Origin: Prochlorococcus marinus CUG1438
GTDB taxonomy: Bacteria > Cyanobacteriota > Cyanobacteriia > PCC-6307 > Cyanobiaceae
Assembly (NCBI GenBank): GCA_017644325.1
Contig: JAEPLS010000001.1
Span: 124,001-188,000, forward strand
DNA length: 64,000 nucleotides
Reading direction: 5' to 3'
Shown here: piece by piece, positions 47,110 to 57,728 of the stretch
Layout: each line of letters opens with the position of its first letter
Numbering within the stretch: the first letter of the stretch is position 1
Program-made: the position numbers and the translations under genes
Notes under the pieces: generated by a model
The model's input: only the letters and a program-made list of their open reading frames with translations
What the model was told of the DNA's origin: nothing
The model's database searches: none

Positions 47110-47658
47110 TTATCCATGACTTCTTGGGTTAACCTCATAATTTTTATTTTCTTCTAAAACTGAAAATTCAGCATTGAGAATTTCTTCTTGAGATTTAGTT
47201 CCACTGTCTAGTCGATCTAGAGATTCTTTTATAGTTATTTCTTTTTGCTTACCAATAAAAGTAGATATTAAATTTCCTTTTCTGTCCAAAAGATTAACTT
47301 GAGGAATTCCATTTACCTCAAATTTACGGATGTAATAGTCCCATTTTTGATTATCAACATTTAGAAAAACAAAATTAATATCTTTTTCATATTCCTTTTT
47401 TAAAGCAGATACTTTGGGAGCCATCTCTTTACAAACTTCACACCACTCAGCATAAAATTCAAGAAAAGTTGGCTTATTATTACTAAAAGCTATTTCAGGA
47501 TCAACAGATAATTCTCCAAAGCTCTTGAGGAGGTAAGTTGATTGATAAAAGAGGTTTCCGAATAAAATGAAAGAAACAATAACTACACCTAAAAGCAAAA
47601 CAAGCATTACTTTTAAATTTTTATTTAAGAGTGGTTCTTTACTCTCAGATTGCACCAT
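47110..47658 (-). CDS. txlA: Membrane-anchored thioredoxin-like protein (TxlA/HCF164 type)
   Basis: This is a 182-residue protein with one N-terminal membrane helix (about 15-36), then a thioredoxin domain with the redox motif EWCEVCKEM (C-x-x-C) and the cis-proline region NGIPQVNLLD. In Synechococcus TxlA and in plant HCF164, this domain faces the lumen and passes reducing power for cytochrome assembly. The polarity seen here fits that topology. It converges with thyX, 3 bp away. Confidence 0.85.
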   Translation of the reverse strand: MVQSESKEPLLNKNLKVMLVLLLGVVIVSFILFGNLFYQSTYLLKSFGELSVDPEIAFSNNKPTFLEFYAEWCEVCKEMAPKVSALKKEYEKDINFVFLNVDNQKWDYYIRKFEVNGIPQVNLLDRKGNLISTFIGKQKEITIKESLDRLDSGTKSQEEILNAEFSVLEENKNYEVNPRSHG

Positions 47659-47790
47659 GAATGAGTAATAACTAAAAACATCTTAAATAAGATAAAGAAA
47701 CAAAGAGAACTTTAATCCTTTACCTTTTAATCAACTGATAAAATTAAAACTAAATAATATAACAATCTCTTTAATTCCTACAATCTAATT

Positions 47791-49143
47791 ATGCAATCAA
47801 TCTTTGGAACTGATGGAATAAGAGGAAAATATAATGAGGAAATAACCTTTTCTTTGGCATATAAAGTCGGCTATGCTCTTGGTTTAACTATAGAAAGTAA
47901 TAATCCAATATTAATAGGTAGGGATACTAGAATTAGTGGAGACTTACTACTTCAGGCATTAGCTGCAGGTATAAATGCAAGCGGGAAAAAATTCATTAAT
48001 GTTGGGATCTGCCCAACTCCAGCCATTCCTTTTTTAATCAAGCAAGAGAAAATGAGTAGCGGAATAATGATATCTGCGAGTCATAATCCCCCAGAATATA
48101 ATGGCATAAAAATCTTTGATAATAATGGCCAGAAAATTACCAAGAATTATGAAAATAAAATTCAAAAATTAATTGAAAGATCAAATCAAAATAGATCTTT
48201 TTCTACAAATGATATCTCTCTTCAAACTAATGAGGAGCTATTAGATATTTATATAAAAGGTCTCATCCAAACAATAAAAGGGGAGAATTTAAGCGGTATG
48301 AAAATCATATTAGACACATGCTACGGATCGGCAACAACATGCGCCAAAAAAATTTTTCAGAAACTTGGAGCAGATGTAAGAGTTATCAATAACACTAAAA
48401 ATGGTTTAAAAATTAATATGAATTGCGGCTCTACTAATCTTGAACCATTAAAAAAAGCATTAAAAGATAATCCAGCCGATATGGGATTTAGTTTTGATGG
48501 AGACGCCGATAGAGTAATTGGGTTAGACTCCGAAGGTAATGAATTAAATGGGGATCATATACTTTTTCTATGGGGTAGAGAACTTAAGGACCAAAAAATA
48601 CTCACGAATAATTTACTAATCTCAACTCAAATGGCAAATATAGGCTTTGAAAAAGCCTGGAACAAACTTGGTGGAATCTTATATAGAACTGATGTTGGAG
48701 ATAAATTTGTTTATGACGCAATTAAGGAAAAAAATGCAGTTTTAGGTGGTGAACAATCAGGACATATACTTTCAAAGATTAATAACTTTTCTGGAGATGG
48801 AATATTGACTGCAATTCAAATTTCTAAATACTGTAAAAAGAAAAATATTACTTTAAATGAGTGGCTTAAAAGTAGTTTCGAACCTTTTCCTCAGAAATTA
48901 ACCAATATTAATTTGGAATTTAATATTAATAAAATAAATCAGAAAGCTAAAAGCTTAATTAAACAAACGATTGACAATTATCAAAAAATTTATTCCGAAG
49001 ATTGCAGAGTATACATAAGGCTTAGTGGTACAGAGCCTCTAATGCGAGTGCTTGTGGAAGCCAAAGATCAAATAAAAGTGGATTCTTTATCAAGAGAAAT
49101 AACGAGCGAACTCAGTTTAGAAATTAATAAAATACTAAGTTAG
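47791..49143 (+). CDS. glmM: Phosphoglucosamine mutase (GlmM)
   Basis: GlmM makes glucosamine-1-phosphate for UDP-GlcNAc, peptidoglycan and lipopolysaccharide. The protein has 450 residues. [13 protein letters not shown] starts it, the phosphoserine loop is [17 protein letters not shown], the metal loop is [10 protein letters not shown], the sugar loop is GGEQSGHI, and the end loop is [15 protein letters not shown]. These match GlmM rather than PGM. It converges with trmB. Confidence 0.96.
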   Translation: MQSIFGTDGIRGKYNEEITFSLAYKVGYALGLTIESNNPILIGRDTRISGDLLLQALAAGINASGKKFINVGICPTPAIPFLIKQEKMSSGIMISASHNPPEYNGIKIFDNNGQKITKNYENKIQKLIERSNQNRSFSTNDISLQTNEELLDIYIKGLIQTIKGENLSGMKIILDTCYGSATTCAKKIFQKLGADVRVINNTKNGLKINMNCGSTNLEPLKKALKDNPADMGFSFDGDADRVIGLDSEGNELNGDHILFLWGRELKDQKILTNNLLISTQMANIGFEKAWNKLGGILYRTDVGDKFVYDAIKEKNAVLGGEQSGHILSKINNFSGDGILTAIQISKYCKKKNITLNEWLKSSFEPFPQKLTNINLEFNINKINQKAKSLIKQTIDNYQKIYSEDCRVYIRLSGTEPLMRVLVEAKDQIKVDSLSREITSELSLEINKILS

Positions 49144-49150
49144 TTAAGAA

Positions 49151-49780
49151 CTATATTTTTTCATAAATCCTCTCAAAAACATCAAGTTGATTAGCGTGCA
49201 CATAATTTTCCCTATTGGTTTGAATTTTAATTGGATTAAAACTTTTGGAATAATTAAAATTTCTTTTTTCTATTTTCTGAAATTTCAAATTACTTAATAT
49301 GGTGAAATCCATATATTCAAATAGATCCTGTACGTCAGTTTTAACAAAAATTAGGGCCCCTTTTTGCATCGAATTTGAGAGAATATTAATAAACTCTGGT
49401 TGAATTACACGCCTTTTATGATGTCTCTTCTTAAACCATGGATCTGGGAAGTTAAAAGAAATACTTTTTAAATTTCTGACTATAAATTTACTTTGGAAAT
49501 CATTAAAAATATTATTTGCATTACCAAATACAAAATATAAATTTTTTATTTCTCTTTCTTGAACTTTCAATTTAGCAGTTTTTACTAATCTCTCACGGAT
49601 TTCAATTCCTAAGTAATTCCAATTGGGATTAACCATAGCTAAATCAAATAAAAATTGACCAGATGCACAACCAATATCCAAATGAAGATTTAATTTGGAA
49701 TTATTAAACATTTGCATTAAAGAAGGAATTCTCTCAGTTTCGTTAAAATTTTTACTAAGTGGATTTACATGCTGTCTCAT
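49151..49780 (-). CDS. trmB: tRNA (guanine-N7-)-methyltransferase (TrmB)
   Basis: This 209-residue SAM-dependent enzyme methylates G46 of tRNAs. [16 protein letters not shown] is the SAM-binding motif and [16 protein letters not shown] the TrmB signature. The gene is complete and begins with an ATG. It converges with glmM, 7 bp away. Confidence 0.95.
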   Translation of the reverse strand: MRQHVNPLSKNFNETERIPSLMQMFNNSKLNLHLDIGCASGQFLFDLAMVNPNWNYLGIEIRERLVKTAKLKVQEREIKNLYFVFGNANNIFNDFQSKFIVRNLKSISFNFPDPWFKKRHHKRRVIQPEFINILSNSMQKGALIFVKTDVQDLFEYMDFTILSNLKFQKIEKRNFNYSKSFNPIKIQTNRENYVHANQLDVFERIYEKI

Positions 49781-49901
49781 GAAATAAAAATTGATTTCTA
49801 GTCAATAATTTAAAAATGAATAATATTCATAACTATGACAATAGTAAGTTAAAAAGTAACAGTTTGATGTTTAATTATTATGTAATTAAAAAGTAAAAGT
49901 T

Positions 49902-50525
49902 TTGTACATTCTTAATCAAATTTCTGTGTGGCTATCTTTTCAACTTACGATAATTTTCCTTATTGGTATTCCTATTTCATTATTCTTATGGTCAATAAAA
50001 AAAAAGAATATTGCTGTTAAAAAACTTTTATCTATTTATTGGAAAATATCCATTTTATTCTTTATAAGCCTTTTACTTTTGATAGGAAAGTATAATTTCG
50101 CGCTTCTCGTTACCAATATTTCAATAGTACTAATGACAATTTCCGTTTGGTTTTGGAATGACATAAATGATGAATTAAAAGAATATGATTTTTCTTACGC
50201 CCTCACTACAACGACCAAAATATGGAGATGGGCACTAATTTTTATCTCCATCAATTTCTTAATTCAAAGTTTACAAAACTTTAGTTGTATTTATTTTATA
50301 AATTCGGATAAATGTACACTGTGGCTCCAGCCTTCTTCAAATTTATATGTTTTTATCAAAAATCTATTTAATTTTTTATTTGGCGCTAACTTTACTCAGC
50401 CCATTGCCAAATTTATAGGTTTGTTTTCATTGTTAATCTATATTATCGGTTTTATACAATGGTCAATAATTAAATTGCCTAAGAATGGAAGAAATTCTTG
50501 CTTCTCAAAAAATGGGGAAAATTGA
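49902..50525 (+). CDS. DUF3177 family membrane protein
   Basis: This is a 207-residue membrane protein with five hydrophobic segments, about 12-32, 45-65, 68-85, 108-125 and 168-188. SIVLMTISVWFWNDINDELKEYDFSYALTTT-like sequence and CIYFINSDKCTLWLQPSS match the cyanobacterial DUF3177 family, function unknown. The start is TTG at 49902. No operon partner is seen. Confidence 0.7.
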   Translation: MYILNQISVWLSFQLTIIFLIGIPISLFLWSIKKKNIAVKKLLSIYWKISILFFISLLLLIGKYNFALLVTNISIVLMTISVWFWNDINDELKEYDFSYALTTTTKIWRWALIFISINFLIQSLQNFSCIYFINSDKCTLWLQPSSNLYVFIKNLFNFLFGANFTQPIAKFIGLFSLLIYIIGFIQWSIIKLPKNGRNSCFSKNGEN

Positions 50526-50810
50526 TTTCATAAGTCGCCTAGAAAAATAAGATCTAAGATATCAAATAGGATCCTTAAGCTAAAGGGTATATTTTTAAAA
50601 AACACACAAAGATAAATTACAAATAATTATTTTCACGGTTTTCAGTAGCTCTACCACTTATCCAATTGAAATGGATTTAAAAAAAAGTTTTAGAATGTTA
50701 TTTTATATCTACAAATTTTAGACTTTATTAGAGGCCCTAATAAAAACGGAAAATAACCTTATCAGAGAAAATCAAAACTCAGTTTTCTTTTTGAATCAAA
50801 AAAACTGGAT
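50526..50810. other. Gene-free stretch with inverted repeats between DUF3177 and ileS
   Basis: Nothing coding was seen in these 285 bp, which lie between two converging genes. A perfect 8-bp inverted repeat, TTTATTAG and CTAATAAA around AGGCC, stands at 50724-50744 without a T run. On the minus strand the 11-mer AGTGGTAGAGC (about 50648-50658) equals a tRNA D arm, but no acceptor or anticodon arm can be paired with it. AAAACTCAGTTTT (near 50780) is a palindrome with a loop too short for a terminator. Confidence 0.5.
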
Positions 50811-53717
50811 TTAAATAAATTCAAAATTAATAATATTTGAACATCTTTTACATAATTTTGTATTTTGGATTCCATTAAAAGTTTCTTTTTGATAATGCCA
50901 ACATCTATCACATTTTGTGCCTTGAGCTTTCATAATTTGAATTTTACCAAGTTCGTTGTTATCTATGACCAGAGAATTCTCCACCAAATCAGATGCCACT
51001 TGGAAGTTTGATACTATAAGCCAATCCCTAAATAAATCTACTTCTTGATTGCCAAATTCTTTTAGCCAAATAAGTGAATCTTTTAAAGCTTTATCTTCAG
51101 GTAAATAATTAACTTCAGTCTCCAAAGCAGCTCCAATTATTTGTTTGTTCCTACATCCTTCTATTGCCTTGTTAATTTCAACTCTCAAATTTCTTAAATT
51201 TGCAATGTGCTCATTAAGCGTTTGATTTTTCCATGACTGCGAAAATATTGGCCATCCTCTTTGAAAGACTGATTTTTCTGTAGTTGAATATGGAATATTT
51301 TGCCAAATATCTTCGGCCATATGACAAAGCACTGGAGAAATAAGTACGGCTAAATTTTCAACAACTTTTGACATGACGAACTGACAAGATCTTCTCCTAA
51401 ATTGTGATTTAGAACTTACATATAACCTATCCTTCGCAATATCCAAATAAAAATTTGATAAATCTACAACGCAAAAACTTTGCAAGATTTGGAAAAATTT
51501 TGAAAACTCATAATTTTCATAAGCATTTGATATTTGATCTGTAACCTCAACTAATCTGCCTAACATCCATTGATCTAAGAGAGGTAATTGATCAATTTCA
51601 AAACTATCAATTTTAGGATCATAATCATGAATATTACCTAGGAGATATCTTGCAGTATTTCTAACTTTTCTATAAACGTCTGAAAGTTGCTTGAGTATAT
51701 TTGAACCAATTGGAACATCTACTGAATAATCTACAGAGCTTACCCATAGCCTTAAAACATCAGCACCATAAGCAGGGTCAGTTTTTTTATTGTTACCTCC
51801 ATTAATAATTATATTTGGATCAACAACATTTCCTAAAGATTTGCTCATTTTTCTTCCATTTTCATCAAGTGCAAAACCATGAGTTAAAACTTTCTTATAT
51901 GGAGGTTTATTATTGACTGCAACTGATGTTAGCAAAGAAGACTGGAACCATCCTCTATGTTGATCTGAGCCCTCTAAATAAAGATCCGCTGGATACTTTA
52001 ATTCACTTCTTAGTTCACATACTGCGGCCCAGCTAGATCCTGAATCGAACCAAACATCCATTGTATCTGTTCCTTTTTTCCATAGATCCGATTCTTTTGC
52101 ATAACTTTCTGGCAAAAGATTCTTAACATCCCAATCCCACCAAATATCTGCTCCATGTTCACTAAATAGTTCTTGAATGTGATTAATGATCTCTTTATTG
52201 AGGAGAATGTCATTACCATTTTTTTTATAAAAAACTGGAATAGGGACTCCCCATGACCTTTGTCTAGAAATACACCAGTCACCTCTACCAACAACCATAG
52301 AATAAATTCTTTTCTTTCCAGTATCTGGCATCCATTCAACATCTTCGATTGCTTTTAATGCAGATGATCGAAAGCCATTTACAGATGCAAACCATTGTTC
52401 TGTTGCCCTAAAAATAGTTGGTTTTTTGGTTCTCCAATCATAGGGATATCTATGCTTATATTTTTCTTGTAATATAAGCAAATTATTTCCTTTTAAATGT
52501 TCAATAATTAGATCATTTGCATCTTTAAGGACATTTGATCCTTTGAATTGACCAGAATATTCATTTAAGTTACCTTTTTCATCAACGACACATGTTATTG
52601 GCAAATCATATTTTTGACCCACATTAAAATCATCTATCCCATGACCAGGCGCAGTATGAACAATTCCAGTCCCTGATTCTGTAGTAATATAATCTCCTCC
52701 TATTACAATTCTGCAATTTTTATTCTTAGAGGGATGTTGATATTCAATATTTTCCAATTTGGAGCCCTTAACCTCTAATAGCACCTTGAAATCTTTATTA
52801 AATTTCTTACTTATCTGAGAAGATAAATCCTTAGCAAAAAGGTAAATTCGCTTCTCTTCATCCATAGCAAAAACGTAATTTATTTTTGGATTTACTGCTA
52901 CAGCCTCATTTGCAGGTATAGTCCAAGGAGTAGTGGTCCAAATAGTTATGAAAGAATTATTTTGAAAAAAATCTTTTTTGATATTAAGATTTTCTTGGAT
53001 GAAATTTAATAGAATTTCCTCAGATATTTTAGTGATTTTTAATGAAACATAAATACTTTTTGAATAATGTTCATCAGGGTATTCTAATTCTGCTTCAGCA
53101 AGTGCAGTCCTTGAACTTGGACTCCAATGTACAGGTTTAAGACCTCGATATATATAGCCATTTAAAAACATTTTCCCAAATACTCCAATCTGAGCAGATT
53201 CATAACTTTTCTTCAGAGTTAAGTAAGGATTATTCCAATCTCCCCATATGCCCCACCTTTTGAAACCCTCCTTTTGATTATTAATTTGGATATGAGCATA
53301 ATCTGTTGCTTTTTTTCTTAAATTTAAAGTGTCAAGATTCTTTCTTTCTTCAGATTTTAAATTCTGAAGAACTTTTAATTCAATAGGTAATCCATGACAG
53401 TCCCAACCAGGTACGAAATGCACCCTAAATCCTCTTAAGGTTTTGTACTTGTTTATTATGTCTTTTAAAACTTTATTAAGGGCATGACCCATATGAAGCG
53501 CCCCATTTGCATATGGAGGACCATCATGTAATGTAAATATTTCGCCTGAATTACTTGAACCTAATTGGAAATCAATATGGTTCTTAGCCCAAAAATTCTG
53601 AATCTCGGGTTCTCTTACAACTGAGTTAGCACGCATTGAGAAGTCAGTTTTTAGTAGATTTAGAGTCTCTTTATAAGAAAAGTCTGATTTTTGTTCTTTG
53701 CTATTTTGAGATTTCAT
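50811..53717 (-). CDS. ileS: Isoleucyl-tRNA synthetase (IleS)
   Basis: This is a 968-residue class I synthetase. The HIGH motif is HMGH at 75-78 ([16 protein letters not shown]), KMSKS is at about 622 (RKMSKSLGN), and the editing domain includes [11 protein letters not shown]. The C-terminal zinc ribbon is CDRCWHYQ and CKRCSN. Length and order are those of the bacterial enzyme. It is monocistronic with a 285-bp gap after it. Confidence 0.98.
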   Translation of the reverse strand: MKSQNSKEQKSDFSYKETLNLLKTDFSMRANSVVREPEIQNFWAKNHIDFQLGSSNSGEIFTLHDGPPYANGALHMGHALNKVLKDIINKYKTLRGFRVHFVPGWDCHGLPIELKVLQNLKSEERKNLDTLNLRKKATDYAHIQINNQKEGFKRWGIWGDWNNPYLTLKKSYESAQIGVFGKMFLNGYIYRGLKPVHWSPSSRTALAEAELEYPDEHYSKSIYVSLKITKISEEILLNFIQENLNIKKDFFQNNSFITIWTTTPWTIPANEAVAVNPKINYVFAMDEEKRIYLFAKDLSSQISKKFNKDFKVLLEVKGSKLENIEYQHPSKNKNCRIVIGGDYITTESGTGIVHTAPGHGIDDFNVGQKYDLPITCVVDEKGNLNEYSGQFKGSNVLKDANDLIIEHLKGNNLLILQEKYKHRYPYDWRTKKPTIFRATEQWFASVNGFRSSALKAIEDVEWMPDTGKKRIYSMVVGRGDWCISRQRSWGVPIPVFYKKNGNDILLNKEIINHIQELFSEHGADIWWDWDVKNLLPESYAKESDLWKKGTDTMDVWFDSGSSWAAVCELRSELKYPADLYLEGSDQHRGWFQSSLLTSVAVNNKPPYKKVLTHGFALDENGRKMSKSLGNVVDPNIIINGGNNKKTDPAYGADVLRLWVSSVDYSVDVPIGSNILKQLSDVYRKVRNTARYLLGNIHDYDPKIDSFEIDQLPLLDQWMLGRLVEVTDQISNAYENYEFSKFFQILQSFCVVDLSNFYLDIAKDRLYVSSKSQFRRRSCQFVMSKVVENLAVLISPVLCHMAEDIWQNIPYSTTEKSVFQRGWPIFSQSWKNQTLNEHIANLRNLRVEINKAIEGCRNKQIIGAALETEVNYLPEDKALKDSLIWLKEFGNQEVDLFRDWLIVSNFQVASDLVENSLVIDNNELGKIQIMKAQGTKCDRCWHYQKETFNGIQNTKLCKRCSNIINFEFI

Positions 53718-53838
53718 ACGACGATATAAGAAATATTGGTGATCAAAAGAATTATTTAAATAAATTTAATTTATTATATTCTTTCTTAATTGAGATGTAG
53801 TTTTTTGGAGATGTTTCAAATAACCAATTTATTTTATT

Positions 53839-54288
53839 TCAGACTTTTATATTATCATTTTTATCATTTCTTACCCACTTTTTTTGGGTTGCATTTTTAT
53901 TATCACCACCAAAATTAAAAAAATTTGAAGGTTTCGTGAAATCAGCAAATACGAGATTAATAGATTCTAATATTTTCAAAAAGTTATTTTTCAACTCCAA
54001 AAAGGTAGTTAATTTTTTCTTTTCGTTATCTGTCAATTGGTACCATCTAGATAAAAAAAGCTCTACTAGATAAAAAATAACTAGTACTGTTAAAAAAAGG
54101 AAAATTACTAAAAATGATTCATCTAATGTTTTATTTTTAATTATTAATATCAAACCTATTAATAAATTTAAAAAAGCTTTTATTAAATCTTTTGGTTTAC
54201 CCAGCTCAAGATAAATTATCGGTACAGTTAAAAAAATGGTCCCAACTAAAATGTAAAAAGTTCCCAAATAAAATATCAAACTATTCAT
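53839..54288 (-). CDS. Ycf66-like membrane protein, tentative
   Basis: This 149-residue protein has three hydrophobic segments (about 5-25, 40-55, 62-82) and a polar C-terminal tail of about 60 residues. The pattern around LNLLIGLILIIKNKTLDESF and FYLVELFLSRWYQL resembles the Ycf66 family of cyanobacteria and plastids, function unknown. The match is by pattern only. It stands upstream of ileS on the same strand. Confidence 0.45.
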   Translation of the reverse strand: MNSLIFYLGTFYILVGTIFLTVPIIYLELGKPKDLIKAFLNLLIGLILIIKNKTLDESFLVIFLFLTVLVIFYLVELFLSRWYQLTDNEKKKLTTFLELKNNFLKILESINLVFADFTKPSNFFNFGGDNKNATQKKWVRNDKNDNIKV

Positions 54289-54359
54289 TAAAAAAACTAC
54301 TTGATTAAATTATAAGAGTTGATATAGATAAGCAAACCATATTTCAGAATTTCTTTAAG

Positions 54360-54441
54360 TGCGGTCGGGGAGACTTGAACTCCCACACCCGAAGATACGA
54401 GTACCTAAAACTCGCGCGTCTACCAATTCCGCCACGACCGC
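54360..54441 (-). tRNA. tRNA-Leu (anticodon TAG)
   Basis: On the minus strand the acceptor stem GCGGTCG pairs with CGACCGC. The D arm is GGCGGAATTGGTAGACGCG-like, the anticodon stem CGAGT pairs with ACTCG around TTTAGGT (anticodon TAG), and the T arm is GGGAG-TTCAAGT-CTCCC. A variable arm of class II type (TATCTTCGGGTG) fits leucine. The discriminator is A, which LeuRS needs. There is no intron, unlike the tRNA-Leu(UAA) of many cyanobacteria. Confidence 0.95.
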
Positions 54442-54610
54442 TCAAATAAAATAATAATTGAAATAGGTATATTTTAAAAATTTTTTTTCTTAAGATGATT
54501 AATTTGACACATTAAAATTAAATTTTTAACACCTTAAAAGAAATTTTTTATGTTTATGGATGCAATCATCTTAAAATATTAGTTATATTATTTAAAGAAT
54601 AAAAGAAACG

Positions 54611-55630
54611 ATTTCAAACTTAACCAGTAAAAATACAACGAAAAATACTAATTCTTCAAAAACATTTAATTGGCAAAAAGAGATTAAAAATTACGTAGAT
54701 CCGCCAAGTTTTTGGAATCCAACATTAGGGTTATTTTTCGGTGGTTATTTTCTTGCTTTTCTTAGCATTTGGCAATGGTATAGAGGTGTTTGGCCTTTAC
54801 CTTTACTTGTAGCCACTGCGTTTTTAGCTTTACATATTGAAGGTACTGTAATTCATGATGCCTGTCATAAGGCTGCTCATCCAGTTCCTTGGATAAATCA
54901 AGCAATGGGCCATGGCTCAGCTATTCTATTAGGGTTTAGCTTTCCAGTTTTTACAAGAGTTCATTTGCAACATCATATTCATGTAAATCACCCAAAAAAT
55001 GATCCTGATCATATAGTCAGTACTTTTGGTCCAATTTGGCTAATTGCACCAAGATTTTTTTATCATGAGGTGTTTTTCTTTCAAAGAAAACTCTGGCGAA
55101 GATATGAATTACTACAATGGGGAATTGAAAGATCTATATTCATAACAATTATCTTGGCAGGTTTAAAATTTGACTTTATGAATTTAATTTATAATTTGTG
55201 GTTCGGCCCGGCATTAATGGTAGGAGTCACTCTAGGAATATTTTTTGATTATTTACCCCATAGACCATTTCGATCAAGAAATAAATGGATAAATTCTCGA
55301 GTTTATCCAAGCAAATTTATGAATTTATTAATAATGGGACAAAATTACCATCTCATTCATCATCTTTGGCCTTCTATTCCTTGGTTTGAATACAAAATAG
55401 CTTATGAAAAAACTAAGCCTTTATTAGATAAAAAAGGCTCCCCTCAAAGGGTTGGGATATTTGAAAGTAAAGAAGACATTTTTAACTTTATTTATGATTT
55501 ATTGATAGGTGTAAGGAGTCATAGCAAAAAGAGGGGGAAAATAAGAAAAATCATAAATTTATATCCAGGCTTTAAAATAAAAAAATTTTTATTAAAGATA
55601 GTCAACAAAACATTTATTGGAAGCAACTAA
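54611..55630 (+). CDS. crtR: Beta-carotene hydroxylase (CrtR), start codon unclear
   Basis: CrtR hydroxylates beta-carotene to zeaxanthin, the main photoprotective carotenoid of Prochlorococcus. It is a desaturase-fold membrane protein with three histidine boxes: HDACHKAAH, HLQHHIHVNHP and HLIHHLWP. Conserved N-terminal sequence (WNPTLGLFFGGYF, IWQWYRGVWPLP) lies well upstream of the first ATG in frame at 54905. No ATG, GTG or TTG lies in frame between the stop at 54593 and that ATG. I give ATT at 54611 as start (339 residues), with ACG at 54608 next. The first histidine box would be lost with the ATG. Confidence 0.88.
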   Translation: MSNLTSKNTTKNTNSSKTFNWQKEIKNYVDPPSFWNPTLGLFFGGYFLAFLSIWQWYRGVWPLPLLVATAFLALHIEGTVIHDACHKAAHPVPWINQAMGHGSAILLGFSFPVFTRVHLQHHIHVNHPKNDPDHIVSTFGPIWLIAPRFFYHEVFFFQRKLWRRYELLQWGIERSIFITIILAGLKFDFMNLIYNLWFGPALMVGVTLGIFFDYLPHRPFRSRNKWINSRVYPSKFMNLLIMGQNYHLIHHLWPSIPWFEYKIAYEKTKPLLDKKGSPQRVGIFESKEDIFNFIYDLLIGVRSHSKKRGKIRKIINLYPGFKIKKFLLKIVNKTFIGSN

Positions 55631-55638
55631 CCACTTTC

Positions 55639-55932
55639 TCATTCATTAATGATTTTTGGTACTTTAAAATATTTATCTTCTCTCGATGGACCCAATTCTA
55701 AGAGTTCTTCATTGCAATCAGAATCTTTCTTTTCGTCTTTTCTAAATACATTTACAACCTCTATAGCTCTCGTTGTACAGGGGATATCATCTGTATCAAT
55801 TTTTTCAAGTTGTTTTATATAGTCCAATATCTTTTCTAATTGTTCTGCATGATTATTAATTTCATTCTCGTTAAGTTCTAATCTCGCTAAATGAGCAACT
55901 TTTTTTACTTCCTCTTTAGTTATTTTTGTCAT
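55639..55932 (-). CDS. gatC: Aspartyl/glutamyl-tRNA amidotransferase subunit C (GatC)
   Basis: This is the 97-residue small subunit of the GatCAB amidotransferase, which makes Gln-tRNA(Gln) from mischarged Glu-tRNA(Gln). ITKEEVKKVAHLARLELNENE is the conserved start, and LEKIDTDDIPCTT and the end DKYFKVPKIINE complete the family pattern. gatA and gatB are elsewhere. It converges with crtR, 8 bp away. Confidence 0.93.
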   Translation of the reverse strand: MTKITKEEVKKVAHLARLELNENEINNHAEQLEKILDYIKQLEKIDTDDIPCTTRAIEVVNVFRKDEKKDSDCNEELLELGPSREDKYFKVPKIINE

Positions 55933-56103
55933 ACCTTTAATGTCTTTCTTATTAAATAATAGTTTATCAAGAACAACTTATTTACATATCCTTTGAATTT
56001 CGAATAATTTTAAAAAATAATCACATCTTTTTGAAAATCAATATCAATTAATAGCCTTAGTTATTTTTCTCAGCTAAATATGTTACTAGATAGGTATTGA
56101 AAA

Positions 56104-56688
56104 ATAGAAGAAGAATTATTTCCAAAAAATTTTTTTTATCGGCACTCTAAACTTGTTGCTCCTGATTTAATAGGCTGTCACCTCATAAAAAAAAATAATG
56201 AGATAGATCAAGTTAAAGGGGTTATTGTTGAAACTGAAGCTTATTCACAGGAAGAAGAGGCCTGTCATGGCTACCGCAAAATGACTGAATCAAACAAATC
56301 ATTATTTGGCAAACCTGGCACATTTTATATTTACAAATCTTATGGCATTCATCATTGTTTAAACATTGTTACTGATAGAGAAAATTTTGCGAGTGGTGTT
56401 TTAATAAGATCAGTTTTTATCTCTAATAAAAACGAAAGATTAGCTTCTGGACCTGGCCTGGTAACTAAAACATTCAGTGTAGACATTTCATTTAACTCGC
56501 TTGAAGTTCTTAATAACAAATCTCTATGGATTTCTCCACGAAAATCCACTCTAGAAGAAAAAGATCTCATTCAAACTACGAGAATTGGCATATCAAAGGC
56601 AAAAAATATAAAATGGCGTTGGTATCTCAAAAATAGTAGGAGTGTAAGTAAAAGATTAAAAGGTGATAGAACACCTAAATTTCAATGA
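56104..56688 (+). CDS. 3-methyladenine DNA glycosylase (MPG/AAG family), start codon unclear
   Basis: This base-excision glycosylase removes alkylated purines. LFPKNFFYRHSKLVAPDLIG (LPxxFFxR), VIVETEAYSQEEEACHG and FYIYKSYGIHHCLNIV are AAG motifs, and the last holds the active-site Tyr region. The first ATG in frame is 56281, in the middle of the catalytic part. The coding frame reaches back to 56101, after a TGA at 56098, without ATG, GTG or TTG. I give ATA at 56104 (194 residues), the usual family length. A TTG at 56097 lies one base out of frame. Confidence 0.85.
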   Translation: MEEELFPKNFFYRHSKLVAPDLIGCHLIKKNNEIDQVKGVIVETEAYSQEEEACHGYRKMTESNKSLFGKPGTFYIYKSYGIHHCLNIVTDRENFASGVLIRSVFISNKNERLASGPGLVTKTFSVDISFNSLEVLNNKSLWISPRKSTLEEKDLIQTTRIGISKAKNIKWRWYLKNSRSVSKRLKGDRTPKFQ

Positions 56689-56709
56689 TCATTTATCTTT
56701 TTAAGCGTA

Positions 56710-57726
56710 ATGCAAATTTGGCCTCATAAACATATACACACACTCGCTAATTTTTCAATTGAAGATTATGAGTCAGTATTTGAATTAGCTAATAGATTTG
56801 ATGCACTAAAGAATGCAGGAACAAAAAAGCTACCGGCCTTACAAGGGACTTTGGTAACTTCTTTATTTTTTGAAGCTAGTACAAGAACAAAAAATAGTTT
56901 TGAGCTTGCAGCAAAAAGACTTTCTGCTGATGTCCAAACTTTTGCGCCATCATCCAGCTCTTTAACAAAAGGCGAAACAATAATTGATACAGCTATAACT
57001 TATTCTGCTATGGGGGCGGATACATTAGTTATCAGACATTCATCAAGTTACATAACCTTTGAGATCGCAAAAAAACTTGATGCAATAAATTCAAAGACTT
57101 CTGTTCTTAATGCGGGAGATGGATTACATAGTCACCCCAGCCAAGGATTGCTTGACATCTATACATTGATAAAGTTCTTTTCCCAAAAAACATTGAATCC
57201 AAAGGTTTTAAATTCCAAAAAAATTTTAATAATTGGAGACGTTAATCATTCAAGGGTTGCCAGGTCAAATCTTTGGGCTTTGAGTGCATTCGGCGCAGAT
57301 ATAATCTTATGTGGGCCTAAGACATTAATACCTGATGAATTTATCAATTTTTTAAAAACCCCTGCGCCAAATCAAACAGAAGATCCTGTTAAATCAAGAG
57401 GCTCCATAACAATTTCTAGATCATTGGAAGAATCAATAAAAATTGCAGATGCGATTATTGTTTTAAGACTCCAGAAAGAGAGAATGATGGAAAATTTACT
57501 AAATAGCATTGATTCATATAGTTTGGATTATGGCTTAACCCCAGAGAAATTATCATTAAATAATAAAGAAATTCCAATTCTACATCCTGGTCCTATTAAC
57601 AGAGATATTGAAATAAGTAGCAAAGTGGTAGATCGATATCCTAATTGCTTAATTAATAATCAAGTTGCAAATGGTATCCCTATAAGAATGGCTTTGCTTT
57701 ATCTATTGCAAAAACACAAAAATTAA
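56710..57726 (+). CDS. pyrB: Aspartate carbamoyltransferase catalytic subunit (PyrB)
   Basis: This is a 338-residue enzyme that joins carbamoyl phosphate and aspartate in pyrimidine synthesis. [16 protein letters not shown] is the carbamoyl-phosphate loop (STRTR with Arg changed to Lys), [12 protein letters not shown] the family block, and [13 protein letters not shown] the aspartate loop. pyrI is not present, as usual in cyanobacteria. It lies 21 bp after the glycosylase and converges with DUF565. Confidence 0.96.
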   Translation: MQIWPHKHIHTLANFSIEDYESVFELANRFDALKNAGTKKLPALQGTLVTSLFFEASTRTKNSFELAAKRLSADVQTFAPSSSSLTKGETIIDTAITYSAMGADTLVIRHSSSYITFEIAKKLDAINSKTSVLNAGDGLHSHPSQGLLDIYTLIKFFSQKTLNPKVLNSKKILIIGDVNHSRVARSNLWALSAFGADIILCGPKTLIPDEFINFLKTPAPNQTEDPVKSRGSITISRSLEESIKIADAIIVLRLQKERMMENLLNSIDSYSLDYGLTPEKLSLNNKEIPILHPGPINRDIEISSKVVDRYPNCLINNQVANGIPIRMALLYLLQKHKN

Positions 57727-57728
57727 AT

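Noticed and set aside
50770-50800. AAAACTCAGTTTT as a terminator of ileS
   Set aside because: The palindrome leaves a single base for the loop and lacks a G-C core, so it cannot fold as a terminator.
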